From Marinobacter salinus (GTDB lineage: Bacteria > Pseudomonadota > Gammaproteobacteria > Pseudomonadales > Oleiphilaceae): DNA of 64,000 nt. Shown piece by piece: positions 26,395 to 34,461 of the stretch (the stretch's first letter is position 1; each line of letters opens with the position of its first letter). A program made the position numbers and the translations under genes. Location: NCBI RefSeq assembly GCF_001854125.1, contig NZ_CP017715.1, positions 4,057,006 through 4,121,005 on the forward strand, in the 5' to 3' direction. The notes under the pieces were generated by a model. It saw only the letters and a list, made by a program, of their open reading frames with translations, searched no databases and had not been told where the DNA came from.

Positions 26395-27168
26395 TTAGTT
26401 GGCTGAACTGTCGGCAGTTTCTTCGTCCTTGATGCCCAGCCAGCCGTAGCCGCGCTCTTCCAGTTCCAGCGCCAGCTCACGGCCACCGGATTTGACGATC
26501 TTGCCGCCGGCCAGCACGTGCACATGATCTGGCACAATGTGGTTCAGCAGGCGCTGGTAGTGGGTCACCATTAAAATGGCGCGGTCTTCGGCGCGCAGAG
26601 CATTAACGCCGTTGGAAACGACTTGCAGGGCGTCGATATCGAGGCCCGAGTCGGTTTCATCCAGAATCGCCAGTTTCGGCTGGAGCAACAGCGCCTGCAT
26701 GATTTCGTTACGCTTCTTTTCTCCACCGGAGAAGCCTTCGTTCACCCCGCGCTTAAGAAAGGCCGGGTCCAGGTCGACCTGTTTGGATACTTCCCGCGCG
26801 AGCTTCATGAATTCCGCCGCGTTCATCTCCGGCTCGCCCTTGTGCGCCCGCATGGCGTTAACCGCGGTTCGCATGAACTGCAGGTTGCTGACGCCCGGAA
26901 TCTCCACCGGATACTGGAATGCCAGAAAGATGCCTTCACGTGCGCGTTCTTCCGTTTCCAGATCCAGCAGGTTTTCGCCGTTCAGCGTGATCTCGCCGTC
27001 AGTGACTTCAAATGCTTCGTTGCCTGCCAGCACCTGGGACAAAGTACTCTTGCCCGAGCCGTTCGGGCCCATGATGGCGTGAACTTCCCCGGCCTTGATC
27101 TCCAGGTTGATGCCCTTGAGGATTTCTTTGCCATCAACCGATGCGTGCAGATTCTTGATGCTCAGCAT
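26395..27168 (-). CDS. sufC: Fe-S cluster assembly ATPase SufC
   Basis: The 257-residue ABC-type ATPase of the SufBCD scaffold has Walker A GPNGSGKSTLSQ, signature FSGGEKKRNEI and Walker B KLAILDETDSGLD. Cytosolic, without membrane segments. The last residues form an acidic tail. It lies 66 bp after sufB. Confidence 0.97.
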   Translation of the reverse strand: MLSIKNLHASVDGKEILKGINLEIKAGEVHAIMGPNGSGKSTLSQVLAGNEAFEVTDGEITLNGENLLDLETEERAREGIFLAFQYPVEIPGVSNLQFMRTAVNAMRAHKGEPEMNAAEFMKLAREVSKQVDLDPAFLKRGVNEGFSGGEKKRNEIMQALLLQPKLAILDETDSGLDIDALQVVSNGVNALRAEDRAILMVTHYQRLLNHIVPDHVHVLAGGKIVKSGGRELALELEERGYGWLGIKDEETADSSAN

Positions 27169-27234
27169 TTGTGGGATTCTCTCTTCGTTAATCTGTATGA
27201 ATTCGTTTGTCAGTGTCCGGGGCTGGCACTGCTG

Positions 27235-28683
27235 TTAGCCAACAGAACCTTCGAGGCTTACCTCGAGCAGCTTGCCCGCTTCCACTGCGAACTCCATCGG
27301 GAGTTCCTTGAACACCTCTTTGCAGAAACCGTTTACGATCATGGACACGGCCTGCTCCGGCTCAATACCACGCTGGCGGCAGAGGAACATTTGCTCGTCA
27401 CTAACCTTGGAGGTGGTGGCCTCGTGCTCCACGATGGCAGACTTGTTCTTGCTTTCAATGTACGGGAAGGTGTGCGCGCCGCAACGATCACCAATGAGCA
27501 GCGAGTCACACTGGGTAAAGTTGCGCGCACCCTCTGCTCCGGGGCCAAACTTGACCAGCCCCCGGTAGGCGTTGGAGCTTTTGCCGGCAGAGATGCCTTT
27601 GGAGATGATGGTACTGGAGGTATTCTTGCCCAGATGGATCATCTTTGTACCGGTATCCGCCTGCTGGTAGTTATTGGTCAGCGCGACTGAATAGAACTCA
27701 CCAACACTGTTTTCGCCCCGCAGGACGCAGCTCGGGTATTTCCAGGTTACAGCAGAACCGGTCTCGACCTGGGTCCAGGAAATTTTTGAATTCTTGCCGA
27801 TGCAGGCGCCGCGCTTGGTGACAAAGTTGAAAATGCCGCCTTTGCCTTCTTCGTCGCCCGGATACCAGTTCTGGACGGTCGAATATTTGATCTGGGCGTC
27901 ATCCAGCGCCACCAGCTCAACCACAGCCGCGTGTAACTGGTTCTCGTCACGCATGGGTGCGGTGCAGCCTTCGAGGTAACTCACGTAGCTGCTGTCTTCG
28001 GCAATGATCAGGGTGCGCTCAAACTGGCCGGTATTGGCCGCGTTGATGCGGAAATAGGTGGACAGTTCCATGGGGCAGCGCACGCCTTTCGGCACATACA
28101 CAAAGGTGCCGTCGGAGAAGACCGCTGAGTTCAGGCCGGCAAAGAAATTGTCGCCCGCAGGAACCACCGAGCCCAGGTATTTTTTGACCAGTTCGGGGTA
28201 GTCCTGGATTGCTTCCGAGATGGAGCAGAAGATTACACCGGCCTTGGCCAGCGGTTCCTTGAAGGTGGTTGCGACGGAAACGGAATCGAACACCGCATCC
28301 ACCGCTACGCCGGCAAGTTTCTCGCGCTCGTGCAGGGGAATGCCCAGCTTTTCGTATGTCCTGAGCAGCTCGGGATCGACTTCATCCAGGCTCTGGGGCA
28401 TGTCTTCCCTGCGCTTGGGCGCGGAATAGTATGAAATCGAGTTGTAGTCGACTTTGGGGTAGCCAACATGCGCCCAGTCTGGCTCCTCCATTTCGAGCCA
28501 GCGACGATAGGCTTTCAGGCGCCACTCCAGCATCCATTCCGGTTCTTTCTTGATCCCGGAAAGGCGGGCGATTACGTCTTCATTCAGGCCGGGCTCAAAC
28601 GTGTCGGATTCAATGTCGGTTATGAAACCGTGTTCGTATTCCCGTTTGATCAGCTCGTTCACCTCTTTGTCGGTGGTCGCCAT
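27235..28683 (-). CDS. sufB: Fe-S cluster assembly protein SufB
   Basis: The 482-residue scaffold protein starts MATTDKEVNELIKREYEHGF. SYLEGCTAPMRDENQLHAAVVEL and a late RCGAHTFPYIESKNKSA region carry conserved Cys and Glu residues. The start at 28683 follows GGAGCG by seven bases; an upstream frame beginning at 28710 is unlikely. It is the first gene of a seven-gene suf operon, and its promoter carries an IscR-like box. Confidence 0.96.
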   Translation of the reverse strand: MATTDKEVNELIKREYEHGFITDIESDTFEPGLNEDVIARLSGIKKEPEWMLEWRLKAYRRWLEMEEPDWAHVGYPKVDYNSISYYSAPKRREDMPQSLDEVDPELLRTYEKLGIPLHEREKLAGVAVDAVFDSVSVATTFKEPLAKAGVIFCSISEAIQDYPELVKKYLGSVVPAGDNFFAGLNSAVFSDGTFVYVPKGVRCPMELSTYFRINAANTGQFERTLIIAEDSSYVSYLEGCTAPMRDENQLHAAVVELVALDDAQIKYSTVQNWYPGDEEGKGGIFNFVTKRGACIGKNSKISWTQVETGSAVTWKYPSCVLRGENSVGEFYSVALTNNYQQADTGTKMIHLGKNTSSTIISKGISAGKSSNAYRGLVKFGPGAEGARNFTQCDSLLIGDRCGAHTFPYIESKNKSAIVEHEATTSKVSDEQMFLCRQRGIEPEQAVSMIVNGFCKEVFKELPMEFAVEAGKLLEVSLEGSVG

Positions 28684-28853
28684 GATCGTCGCTCCGTATT
28701 CTCTCATCACGGGCCGTTTGGCCCTTGGTGTGCCGACGGCCAGGGTTATCTGGCCGTCGGGCGTATGTCATCAGTTTGGGTGTTGCAGTGGTCGCTCACC
28801 TGATGGATACGCCCTGCAATCGGTTTTTGGATGACGGATATCGTGGGCTTGCG

Positions 28854-28867
28854 TTGTTTATAAACAA
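28854..28867. promoter_or_regulatory. 14-bp perfect palindrome in the sufB leader
   Basis: TTGTTTATAAACAA is a perfect palindrome about 35-48 bp downstream of the predicted -10 and about 170 bp before sufB. It could be an operator or an RNA element; no regulator is assigned. Confidence 0.35.
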
Positions 28868-28901
28868 GAAAGCAGGCCCGTTCCGTTGCTTCTGGCGAGC
28901 T

Positions 28902-28934
28902 ATTGTACAATACCATAGTAAAATAGTCAGGTAT
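28902..28934 (-). promoter_or_regulatory. suf promoter with IscR type-1-like site
   Basis: On the reverse strand CTGACT (28930-28925) and TACAAT (28907-28902) are separated by exactly 17 bp, a good sigma-70 promoter. A 25-bp element at 28910-28934 begins ATACCTGACTATTTT and ends GGTAT. It matches the IscR type-1 consensus (ATA-SYY-GACTR-WWWY-AGTC-RRS-TAT) at 22 of 25 positions and covers the -35 and spacer, where holo-IscR would repress. No iscR gene is in the window. Confidence 0.75.
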
Positions 28935-28944
28935 TAAATTGTGC

Positions 28945-28973
28945 GTGCCCTGATTATACAGTAATCAGGGCAC
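28945..28973. repeat. 12-bp perfect inverted repeat between trhP and suf promoter
   Basis: GTGCCCTGATTA and TAATCAGGGCAC flank a 5-base loop. It lies 28 bp past the trhP stop, so it may be a terminator or 3' stabilising hairpin, although no U-tract follows on the reverse strand. Confidence 0.55.
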
Positions 28974-29001
28974 CGGGCACCAAGGGAAGGGGTGTGACGA
29001 G

Positions 29002-30321
29002 TCAGGTCTCTGGTTGAAAGACCCTGGTCAGGTAGCTGTTGTCCAGGCTCTCGGGCGTGCCCGCGGGGCGTGGAATGCGAACGGTGTAGCCACTGCCTGG
29101 TGCATAGTCCATTTTGCCCCCGTTGATGCTCTCCATGGTGCTTGTGCAAAACCGGAGGTTGCCCGACGGATTAATCAGCTCCAGCTGATCGCCGGTCGCA
29201 AATTTGTTTTTCACCTCAATGGTCAGCCACTTGCCATCATCGTTGATAATGGCGCCGACGACCTGTTGGCTTCCCGGATAGGAGGAACCTTGTTCATAGT
29301 TCTGGTACTCCTGGGGCAGGTGGCGGCGCAGGAAGCCTTCGGTGTAGCCCCGGTTCGAAAGGGCTTCGAGTTCGTCCATCAGGCTCATGTCGAAGGGTTT
29401 GCCGTGTAAAGCCTCATCAATAGCGCGCCGGTAAACCTGAGTAGTGCGGGCCACGTAATAGCTGCTTTTGGTCCGGCCTTCGATTTTCAGAGAATGAATG
29501 CCCATTTTTGCCAGCTCCGCCACGTGCTGAACCGCGCGGAGGTCTTTGGAGTTCATGATGTACGTGCCGTGTTCATCTTCGTAGGCCGGTATAAAGCCGC
29601 CAGGACGGTTGGGTTCCTCCAGCAGGATCTCGCGAGGCTCGACGTCCTGAGCGGCGTTGGTGGCGGAAGTCGCGATCAGATCGCCGGTCTGGTCCTGGCT
29701 GTGCTGCACTTCTTTGTAATTCCAGCGGCAGGCGTTCGTGCAGGCCCCCTGGTTTGCATCACGGTGGTTCATATACCCGGACAGCAGGCAACGACCGGAA
29801 TAGGCCATACACAAGGCGCCATGCACGAAGACTTCCAGTTCCATCGCCGGCACTCGGTCCCGGATTTCCCGAATTTCGTCGAGCGCCAGCTCCCGGGAAA
29901 GAATGACGCGGCTGATGCCTTGCCTTCTCCAGAATTCCACAGTCGCCCAGTTAACGGCGTTTGCCTGAACAGAAAGGTGAATGGGCTGATCCGGCCATTT
30001 TTCGCGAACCAGCATGATCAGGCCAGGGTCTGACATGATCAGGGCATCCGGTTTCAGCTCCAGAACCGGCTCCAGATCTTTCAGGTAGGTGCGCACCTTG
30101 CTGTTGTGAGGTGCTATGTTTGATACAAGGTAGAACTGTTTTCCCAACTGGTGGGCTCGTTCAATTCCCGCGCCCAGGGCTGCAACGTTCTTGAAACTGT
30201 TGTTCCTTACTCTCAGAGAGTAGCGGGGCTGACCGGCGTAGACAGCATCCGCGCCATAGGCGAAAGCCGTTTCAAGGTGTTCGGGGGTGCCTGCGGGGGC
30301 GAGCAGTTCCGGGGTTTTCAT
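29002..30321 (-). CDS. trhP: U32 family tRNA hydroxylation protein TrhP (YegQ)
   Basis: A 439-residue U32-family protein has N-terminal ELLAPAGTPEHLETAFAYGADAVYAG. The signature EVFVHGALCMAYSGRCLLSGYMNHRDANQGACTNACRW supplies Cys residues for an iron-sulfur cluster, and KIEGRTKSSYYVART follows. YegQ/TrhP is needed for prephenate-dependent hydroxylation of wobble uridine (ho5U). Length and the extra C-terminal barrel domain (about 350-439) favour TrhP over RlhA. The two other U32 proteins in the window, UbiU and UbiV, are shorter. Confidence 0.88.
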   Translation of the reverse strand: MKTPELLAPAGTPEHLETAFAYGADAVYAGQPRYSLRVRNNSFKNVAALGAGIERAHQLGKQFYLVSNIAPHNSKVRTYLKDLEPVLELKPDALIMSDPGLIMLVREKWPDQPIHLSVQANAVNWATVEFWRRQGISRVILSRELALDEIREIRDRVPAMELEVFVHGALCMAYSGRCLLSGYMNHRDANQGACTNACRWNYKEVQHSQDQTGDLIATSATNAAQDVEPREILLEEPNRPGGFIPAYEDEHGTYIMNSKDLRAVQHVAELAKMGIHSLKIEGRTKSSYYVARTTQVYRRAIDEALHGKPFDMSLMDELEALSNRGYTEGFLRRHLPQEYQNYEQGSSYPGSQQVVGAIINDDGKWLTIEVKNKFATGDQLELINPSGNLRFCTSTMESINGGKMDYAPGSGYTVRIPRPAGTPESLDNSYLTRVFQPET

Positions 30322-30452
30322 GTCGGCTCCAGGAAGGTTTGTACTGCTTTTGATTGCGGATACAGGTCCGCCGTATCGAAAAGGTGGGCATTTTGCCGGA
30401 ATTTGGCGGGCTTTCCCTTGATCCTGCGCAAGGGTATTATTGATTGTTTTCA

Positions 30453-30470
30453 GCTAACACGTGTACGCTG
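30453..30470. promoter_or_regulatory. FabR-like imperfect palindrome upstream of AraC-type gene
   Basis: AGCTAACACGTGTACGCT has a perfect ACACGTGT core and AGC/GCT ends with two asymmetric pairs. It closely resembles the perfect palindrome at 42487-42502 before the TrhA-like gene. It lies about 48 bp before the AraC-type start codon. Confidence 0.45.
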
Positions 30471-30517
30471 TTTGCGTGACTTGTTGGGTCGAGAAAGAGC
30501 ATCAGGAGGAGTTTGGT

Positions 30518-30874
30518 ATGGCATCAGAGCCTCTGAGGCCGGAGGTGGCTCGTGTTTCGCTGAGTGCGCGCGTGAGTTCGCTGATCAGTGTTCAGCTGGC
30601 ACGGGGTAAGGTAGGCGTGGAGGTTGTGGCATCACAACTGCACATGAGCCGTTACACCCTGCACAAGAAACTGAGGCGGGAGGGTTTGACCTTTGCCCGC
30701 CTTTTAGAAGATGTCCGGCGTAAGCAGGCACTGACTTACATGCAGGATAAGACCAAGCCGCTGGTGGAGATTGCCGAGCAGCTTGGGTTCTCGGAGCTGA
30801 GCGCGTTCAGCCGGGCTTTCAAGCGCTGGATGGGCACTTCTCCGGCTGAGTACCGCTCGATCAGGTTTTCTTGA
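30518..30874 (+). CDS. Minimal AraC-type DNA-binding regulator
   Basis: A 118-residue protein consists almost only of an AraC DNA-binding domain: first helix-turn-helix about 35-60 (VASQLHMSRYTLHKKLRREG), second about 85-110 (IAEQLGFSELSAFSRAFKRWMGTSPAEYR). No ligand-binding domain is present, as in SoxS/MarA-size regulators. ATG 30518 follows AGGAGGA by seven bases, an unusually strong start; the frame is open upstream without such a site. Its end overlaps the convergent fabB end by 14 bp. Target genes are unknown. Confidence 0.85.
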   Translation: MASEPLRPEVARVSLSARVSSLISVQLARGKVGVEVVASQLHMSRYTLHKKLRREGLTFARLLEDVRRKQALTYMQDKTKPLVEIAEQLGFSELSAFSRAFKRWMGTSPAEYRSIRFS

Positions 30875-32072
30875 AGACCAGTGTGGCGTTGGTTCCACCA
30901 AAGCCGAAGCTGTTGCTCATAACCAGGTCCAGGCTCTGGTTGTCCATGCGCTCGCGTACGATCGGGTAACCCTCGGCCTCTTCGTCCAGTGTCTGGATGT
31001 TGGCTGACGGAGCAATAAAACCTTCCCGTTGCATGATGAGACTATAGATGGCTTCGTGCACGCCAGCGGCACCCAGGGCATGTCCACACAGAGGCTTCGT
31101 TGAACTCAGTGGCGGAATGTTATCCCCGAAGGTTTGTTTCAGTGCCTTCAGCTCAGTTACATCCCCGGCCGGTGTGCTGGTGCCGTGGGTATTGATGTAG
31201 CTGATTTCGCCTTTGACGTTTTTCATGGCCTGCTGCATGCAGCGGACCGCGCCTTCACCGCTGGGAGCCACCATATCGGCCCCGTCGGACGTGGCACCGA
31301 AGCCGACCAGCTCCCCGAGAATGGTGGCGCCCCGTGCTTCCGCATGCTCCAGGGCTTCCAGAACCAGAGTTCCCCCACCACCGGAAATAACAAAACCATC
31401 ACGGGAACCGTCATAGGTGCGGGATGCAGTTTCGGGCGTATCGTTATATTTGGTGGACAGGGCACCCATGGCGTCGAACAGAAGGCTCAGTGTCCAGTGG
31501 ATGTCCTCGCCGCCGCCGGCAAGCATAATGTCCTGACGGCCGAGAGCGATCAGGTCTGCAGCGTGGCCGATGGCGTGGGCGCTGGTGGCGCAGGCCGATG
31601 TGATTCCGTAGTTCACGCCGGTAATGCCAAAGGCGGTTGCGATGGATGCATTGATCGCGCTGCCCATTGTGCGAGGCACCCGGTAAGGGCCTACCCGGCG
31701 AATGCCTTTGGCGCGGTGAGTATCAATGGCGTCCAGTAGCTCAACTGTCGATGCGCCGCCCGTGCCAAAAATGGCGCCGGTGGAGTTCGCCCGAATGTGC
31801 TCATCCGTGAGCCCGGATTGCTCAATGGCTTCACGGGTGGCCAGGTAAGTGTAACCAGAGGCCGGGCACATAAACCGGAAGAGTTTTCGGTCAATCAGCT
31901 CCTGAAGGTTCAGGTTTATCTGGCCACAGACATGACTGCGCAGGCCATTGTCCCGAGCCTCTTCACTGAAGCCAATGCCGGGCCTGGATTCCCTGAGGGA
32001 CTGAGTGACTTCCTTCTGGTTGGTACCAAGGCTGGAAACAATGCCCATACCGGTGATTACAACACGACGCAT
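30861..32072 (-). CDS. fabB: Beta-ketoacyl-ACP synthase I
   Basis: The 403-residue elongating condensing enzyme is needed for unsaturated fatty acid synthesis. Nucleophile Cys161 is in ITSACATSAHAIG and the two His residues in NTHGTSTPAGD and CGHALGAAGV. The C-terminus reads SNSFGFGGTNATLVF. It follows fabA by 11 bp, the classic fabAB operon of anaerobic unsaturated-lipid synthesis. Confidence 0.97.
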   Translation of the reverse strand: MRRVVITGMGIVSSLGTNQKEVTQSLRESRPGIGFSEEARDNGLRSHVCGQINLNLQELIDRKLFRFMCPASGYTYLATREAIEQSGLTDEHIRANSTGAIFGTGGASTVELLDAIDTHRAKGIRRVGPYRVPRTMGSAINASIATAFGITGVNYGITSACATSAHAIGHAADLIALGRQDIMLAGGGEDIHWTLSLLFDAMGALSTKYNDTPETASRTYDGSRDGFVISGGGGTLVLEALEHAEARGATILGELVGFGATSDGADMVAPSGEGAVRCMQQAMKNVKGEISYINTHGTSTPAGDVTELKALKQTFGDNIPPLSSTKPLCGHALGAAGVHEAIYSLIMQREGFIAPSANIQTLDEEAEGYPIVRERMDNQSLDLVMSNSFGFGGTNATLVFKKT

Positions 32073-32083
32073 CTTGTTAACTC

Positions 32084-32593
32084 CTAAAAATCATCGGTGG
32101 AGGTGAACATGCCAACCCGGAGGTCTTTGGCAGTGTAGATTTCCCGGCCGTCCACTTCCATCCGGCCATCAGCAATTGCCATAGTCAGCTTGCGCCTGAT
32201 CACGCGCTTGAGGTCCAGGCGATAGGTCACCTTCTTGGCGGTGGGCAGCACCTGGCCGGTAAATTTCACTTCACCGGAACCCAGCGCGCGTCCCTTGCCT
32301 TCTCCGCCCCCCCAGGCGAGAAAGAAACCCACCAGTTGCCACATGGCGTCCAGTCCCAGGCAGCCGGGCATAACGGGATCATCAACAAAGTGCACCTTGA
32401 AAAACCAGAGGTCCGGGTTGATGTCGAGTTCGGCCACGATACTGCCCTTGCCAAACAGACCGTCGTCATCAGCTATATGAATGACGCGGTCGAACATCAG
32501 CATCTCATCAATGGGCAGACGCATGGAGCCAGGGAAGAGCGTGCCATGGCCACATTTGATCAGGTCTTCTTTATCAAAATGATCCGGGTTCAT
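32084..32593 (-). CDS. fabA: 3-hydroxydecanoyl-ACP dehydratase/isomerase
   Basis: The 169-residue hot-dog enzyme dehydrates 3-hydroxydecanoyl-ACP and isomerises the product to cis-3-decenoyl-ACP, the branch point to unsaturated lipids. Active-site His68 (FKVHFVDDPVMPGCLG) and Asp82 (LDAMWQ) match E. coli His70 and Asp84. ATG 32593 gives the family length; a frame from 32629 adds 12 unrelated residues. The ribosome-binding site is weak (GAGA). No FabR-type palindrome is visible upstream. Confidence 0.96.
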   Translation of the reverse strand: MNPDHFDKEDLIKCGHGTLFPGSMRLPIDEMLMFDRVIHIADDDGLFGKGSIVAELDINPDLWFFKVHFVDDPVMPGCLGLDAMWQLVGFFLAWGGGEGKGRALGSGEVKFTGQVLPTAKKVTYRLDLKRVIRRKLTMAIADGRMEVDGREIYTAKDLRVGMFTSTDDF

Positions 32594-32756
32594 AGTGCCA
32601 GTATCTCTGTTACAAAATGATTTCCTCATACTTTAGCGCGTATTTGGCAATGATCTATTGACCTTTAGTGGATGATTGTCGGTTTTTTGCCGGGATGAGG
32701 GGGGCGGCCATCAAAGATCTGCCGGGGAGAGGGTGGCGCTGGAGGGTATCAGCAAC

Positions 32757-33941
32757 TCATCCCTCGCGGCCGTCCGGGCGTGGACTGGTCAGTACCCGGG
32801 TGTAGCGGAACAGGAACATACTGAACGCGAACAACCAGAGCAGCGCGCTGGCGCCGATGCCCGGATTCCAGCCGACCACCCCGAAGGCTGTCAGGACCCG
32901 GATAAGTGCAGCCAGATGAATCGCGAAAAATGCGGTCACCATACCTTTGGGCAGAACCAGTGGCCGACCCGTGTGGCCGAGGGAAACCCGGGCGATAACA
33001 CCGAGAATCAGGCATGCCACTGCGCCCGTGCCGGCGGCGTGGCTCCAGGCGTTGGATGGCCAGCCGGCAAGCAATGTGCCGGCCAGCAGGAACAGTGCCA
33101 CAGGCACCCAGAGGATAGACAGGTGCAGAACCCAGAGTAGTGGGTCTCTGCGAACCAGCCAGCCTTTCCAGCCGGCCAGTCGCACCAGCATCAGGGTGCC
33201 TGCAACAGCAGCCAATACGCCGGTCACGGTTTGCCCGCCCGTGATCAGTGAGACCATAAGCACAATCAGGCTGAACAAGGTGGCCATATCCAGTGCTGGA
33301 ATGGTTTTCACGGTGGTGCTGTCCAACCCTCGCTGACGAAGCCAGCCGGTGGTGAAGGCGGGAGTGATACGCCCGCCAATGATGCTGATAAGCGCCATGG
33401 CCATGACCAGGGCGCCGTAACTGAAGGTCATGTCCAGCCGGGTTACGAATCCTATCTGCAGAAGCCAGAGCAGCCCTAGAACCAGAAGGATCAGCAGCTG
33501 CCGCTTCTGACGGGCATGCCAGATCCGCCAGCCGGCATCGAGCATGACCAGTGGCAGAAAGGCCAGGTTCACGGCATGCACCAGCCAGTCCGGGACGCCG
33601 GCACCGAAGGCAAGCAAAAGACGGCCAGCCAGCCAGACTCCCCAGAGCAGTACCAGGCGCAATCCGTGGGTGCGCTCCGTCTGGGTCCAGACACAGACGG
33701 CGGTTAGCAGGAAACCGGCGATGGCGGCCGACAGGAAACCGAACAGCATCTCATGTTGGTGCCAGAACAGGCCCGGCAAGGCCAGGGGCAGGTTGATAAT
33801 ACCATTAACCTGCATGACCCAGAGGGGAATGGCGAGCAGTGCCAGTACCGTCATGGACAGGAAGAAAATCCGGAACGGGTAGCTGAACAGCTGGCTGATG
33901 CTGGCGGCATCGGTTTGACGGGTTTTTGGGGTCGCCTGCAT
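32757..33941 (-). CDS. nnrS: NnrS family heme/copper membrane protein
   Basis: A 394-residue protein with about 12 membrane helices. HQHEMLFGFLSAAIAGFLLTAVCVWT near residue 62 carries the His pair proposed to bind heme, and SHAAGTGAVACLILGVIARVSLGHTGRP is the C-terminal NnrS signature. NnrS relieves nitric-oxide stress in denitrifiers. GGAGGC lies just before ATG. It is divergent from the SirB2-like gene, with symmetric elements between them. Confidence 0.92.
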   Translation of the reverse strand: MQATPKTRQTDAASISQLFSYPFRIFFLSMTVLALLAIPLWVMQVNGIINLPLALPGLFWHQHEMLFGFLSAAIAGFLLTAVCVWTQTERTHGLRLVLLWGVWLAGRLLLAFGAGVPDWLVHAVNLAFLPLVMLDAGWRIWHARQKRQLLILLVLGLLWLLQIGFVTRLDMTFSYGALVMAMALISIIGGRITPAFTTGWLRQRGLDSTTVKTIPALDMATLFSLIVLMVSLITGGQTVTGVLAAVAGTLMLVRLAGWKGWLVRRDPLLWVLHLSILWVPVALFLLAGTLLAGWPSNAWSHAAGTGAVACLILGVIARVSLGHTGRPLVLPKGMVTAFFAIHLAALIRVLTAFGVVGWNPGIGASALLWLFAFSMFLFRYTRVLTSPRPDGREG

Positions 33942-33957
33942 GATTGCCTCCGCTAAT

Positions 33958-33985
33958 ACATATAAGTGCTATACATGTTATATGT
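33958..33985. promoter_or_regulatory. Inverted repeat in the nnrS promoter region
   Basis: ACATATAA (33958-33965) and TTATATGT (33978-33985) are perfect inverted arms around 12 bases, ending 17 bp before the nnrS start codon. Position suggests an operator. The sequence does not clearly match NsrR, NorR or Fnr consensus. Confidence 0.4.
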
Positions 33986-34001
33986 GAGGCGTCAGAAAGA
34001 A

Positions 34002-34019
34002 CATACCCGGTAGGGGGTA
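34002..34019. promoter_or_regulatory. NarL/NarP-like 7-2-7 inverted heptamer pair
   Basis: ATACCC and GGGTAT flank six bases. The inner 16 bases TACCCGGTAGGGGGTA match the NarL/NarP pattern TACYYMT-N2-AKRRGTA at 11 of 14 specified positions. It lies between nnrS and the SirB2-like gene. No narXL genes are in view. Confidence 0.4.
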
Positions 34020-34067
34020 TTTCTGCGTACAATTCCTCTATCATTTTGATTCACAAAAGGATGATTT

Positions 34068-34445
34068 ATGAGTGGTTACCTGATTCTGAAAAGTATCCAT
34101 ATGACCGCAGCCTACCTCACGGTAGTGCTGTTTGCCTTGCGTCTGTTGCTGGATGGGGTTGGTAAGCCTGACTGGCGGAAAACGCCGCTGCGCTGGATTC
34201 CTCACGCGAACGACACCATCCTGCTGGTGGCGGCCATCAGCCTGTTGTTTGTAACGCCCTGGATGCCGTTTGTGCACGGCTGGCTGACAGCCAAGATCTT
34301 TCTGCTGATTGGTTACATTATCGCCGGTCTGTTTGCGCTGAAAACAACGCTCGGAACCCCGGCGCGGGTGGCAGCGGCTGTAATTGCACTGGTACAGATC
34401 ACAGCCATTTTCCATCTGGCAGTCAATAAGCCGGTCTTCTGGTAA
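34068..34445 (+). CDS. SirB2 family membrane protein
   Basis: A 125-residue protein with four predicted membrane helices starts MSGYLILKSIHMTAAYLTVVLFALRLLLD, the SirB2 pattern with an early conserved His and Arg. W-M-PF near residue 65 and a final helix follow. The family is invasion-associated by name only; function is unknown. A possible link to nitrogen-oxide stress comes only from the neighbouring nnrS. Confidence 0.8.
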   Translation: MSGYLILKSIHMTAAYLTVVLFALRLLLDGVGKPDWRKTPLRWIPHANDTILLVAAISLLFVTPWMPFVHGWLTAKIFLLIGYIIAGLFALKTTLGTPARVAAAVIALVQITAIFHLAVNKPVFW

Positions 34446-34461
34446 ACGCTTATTTCTGTCG

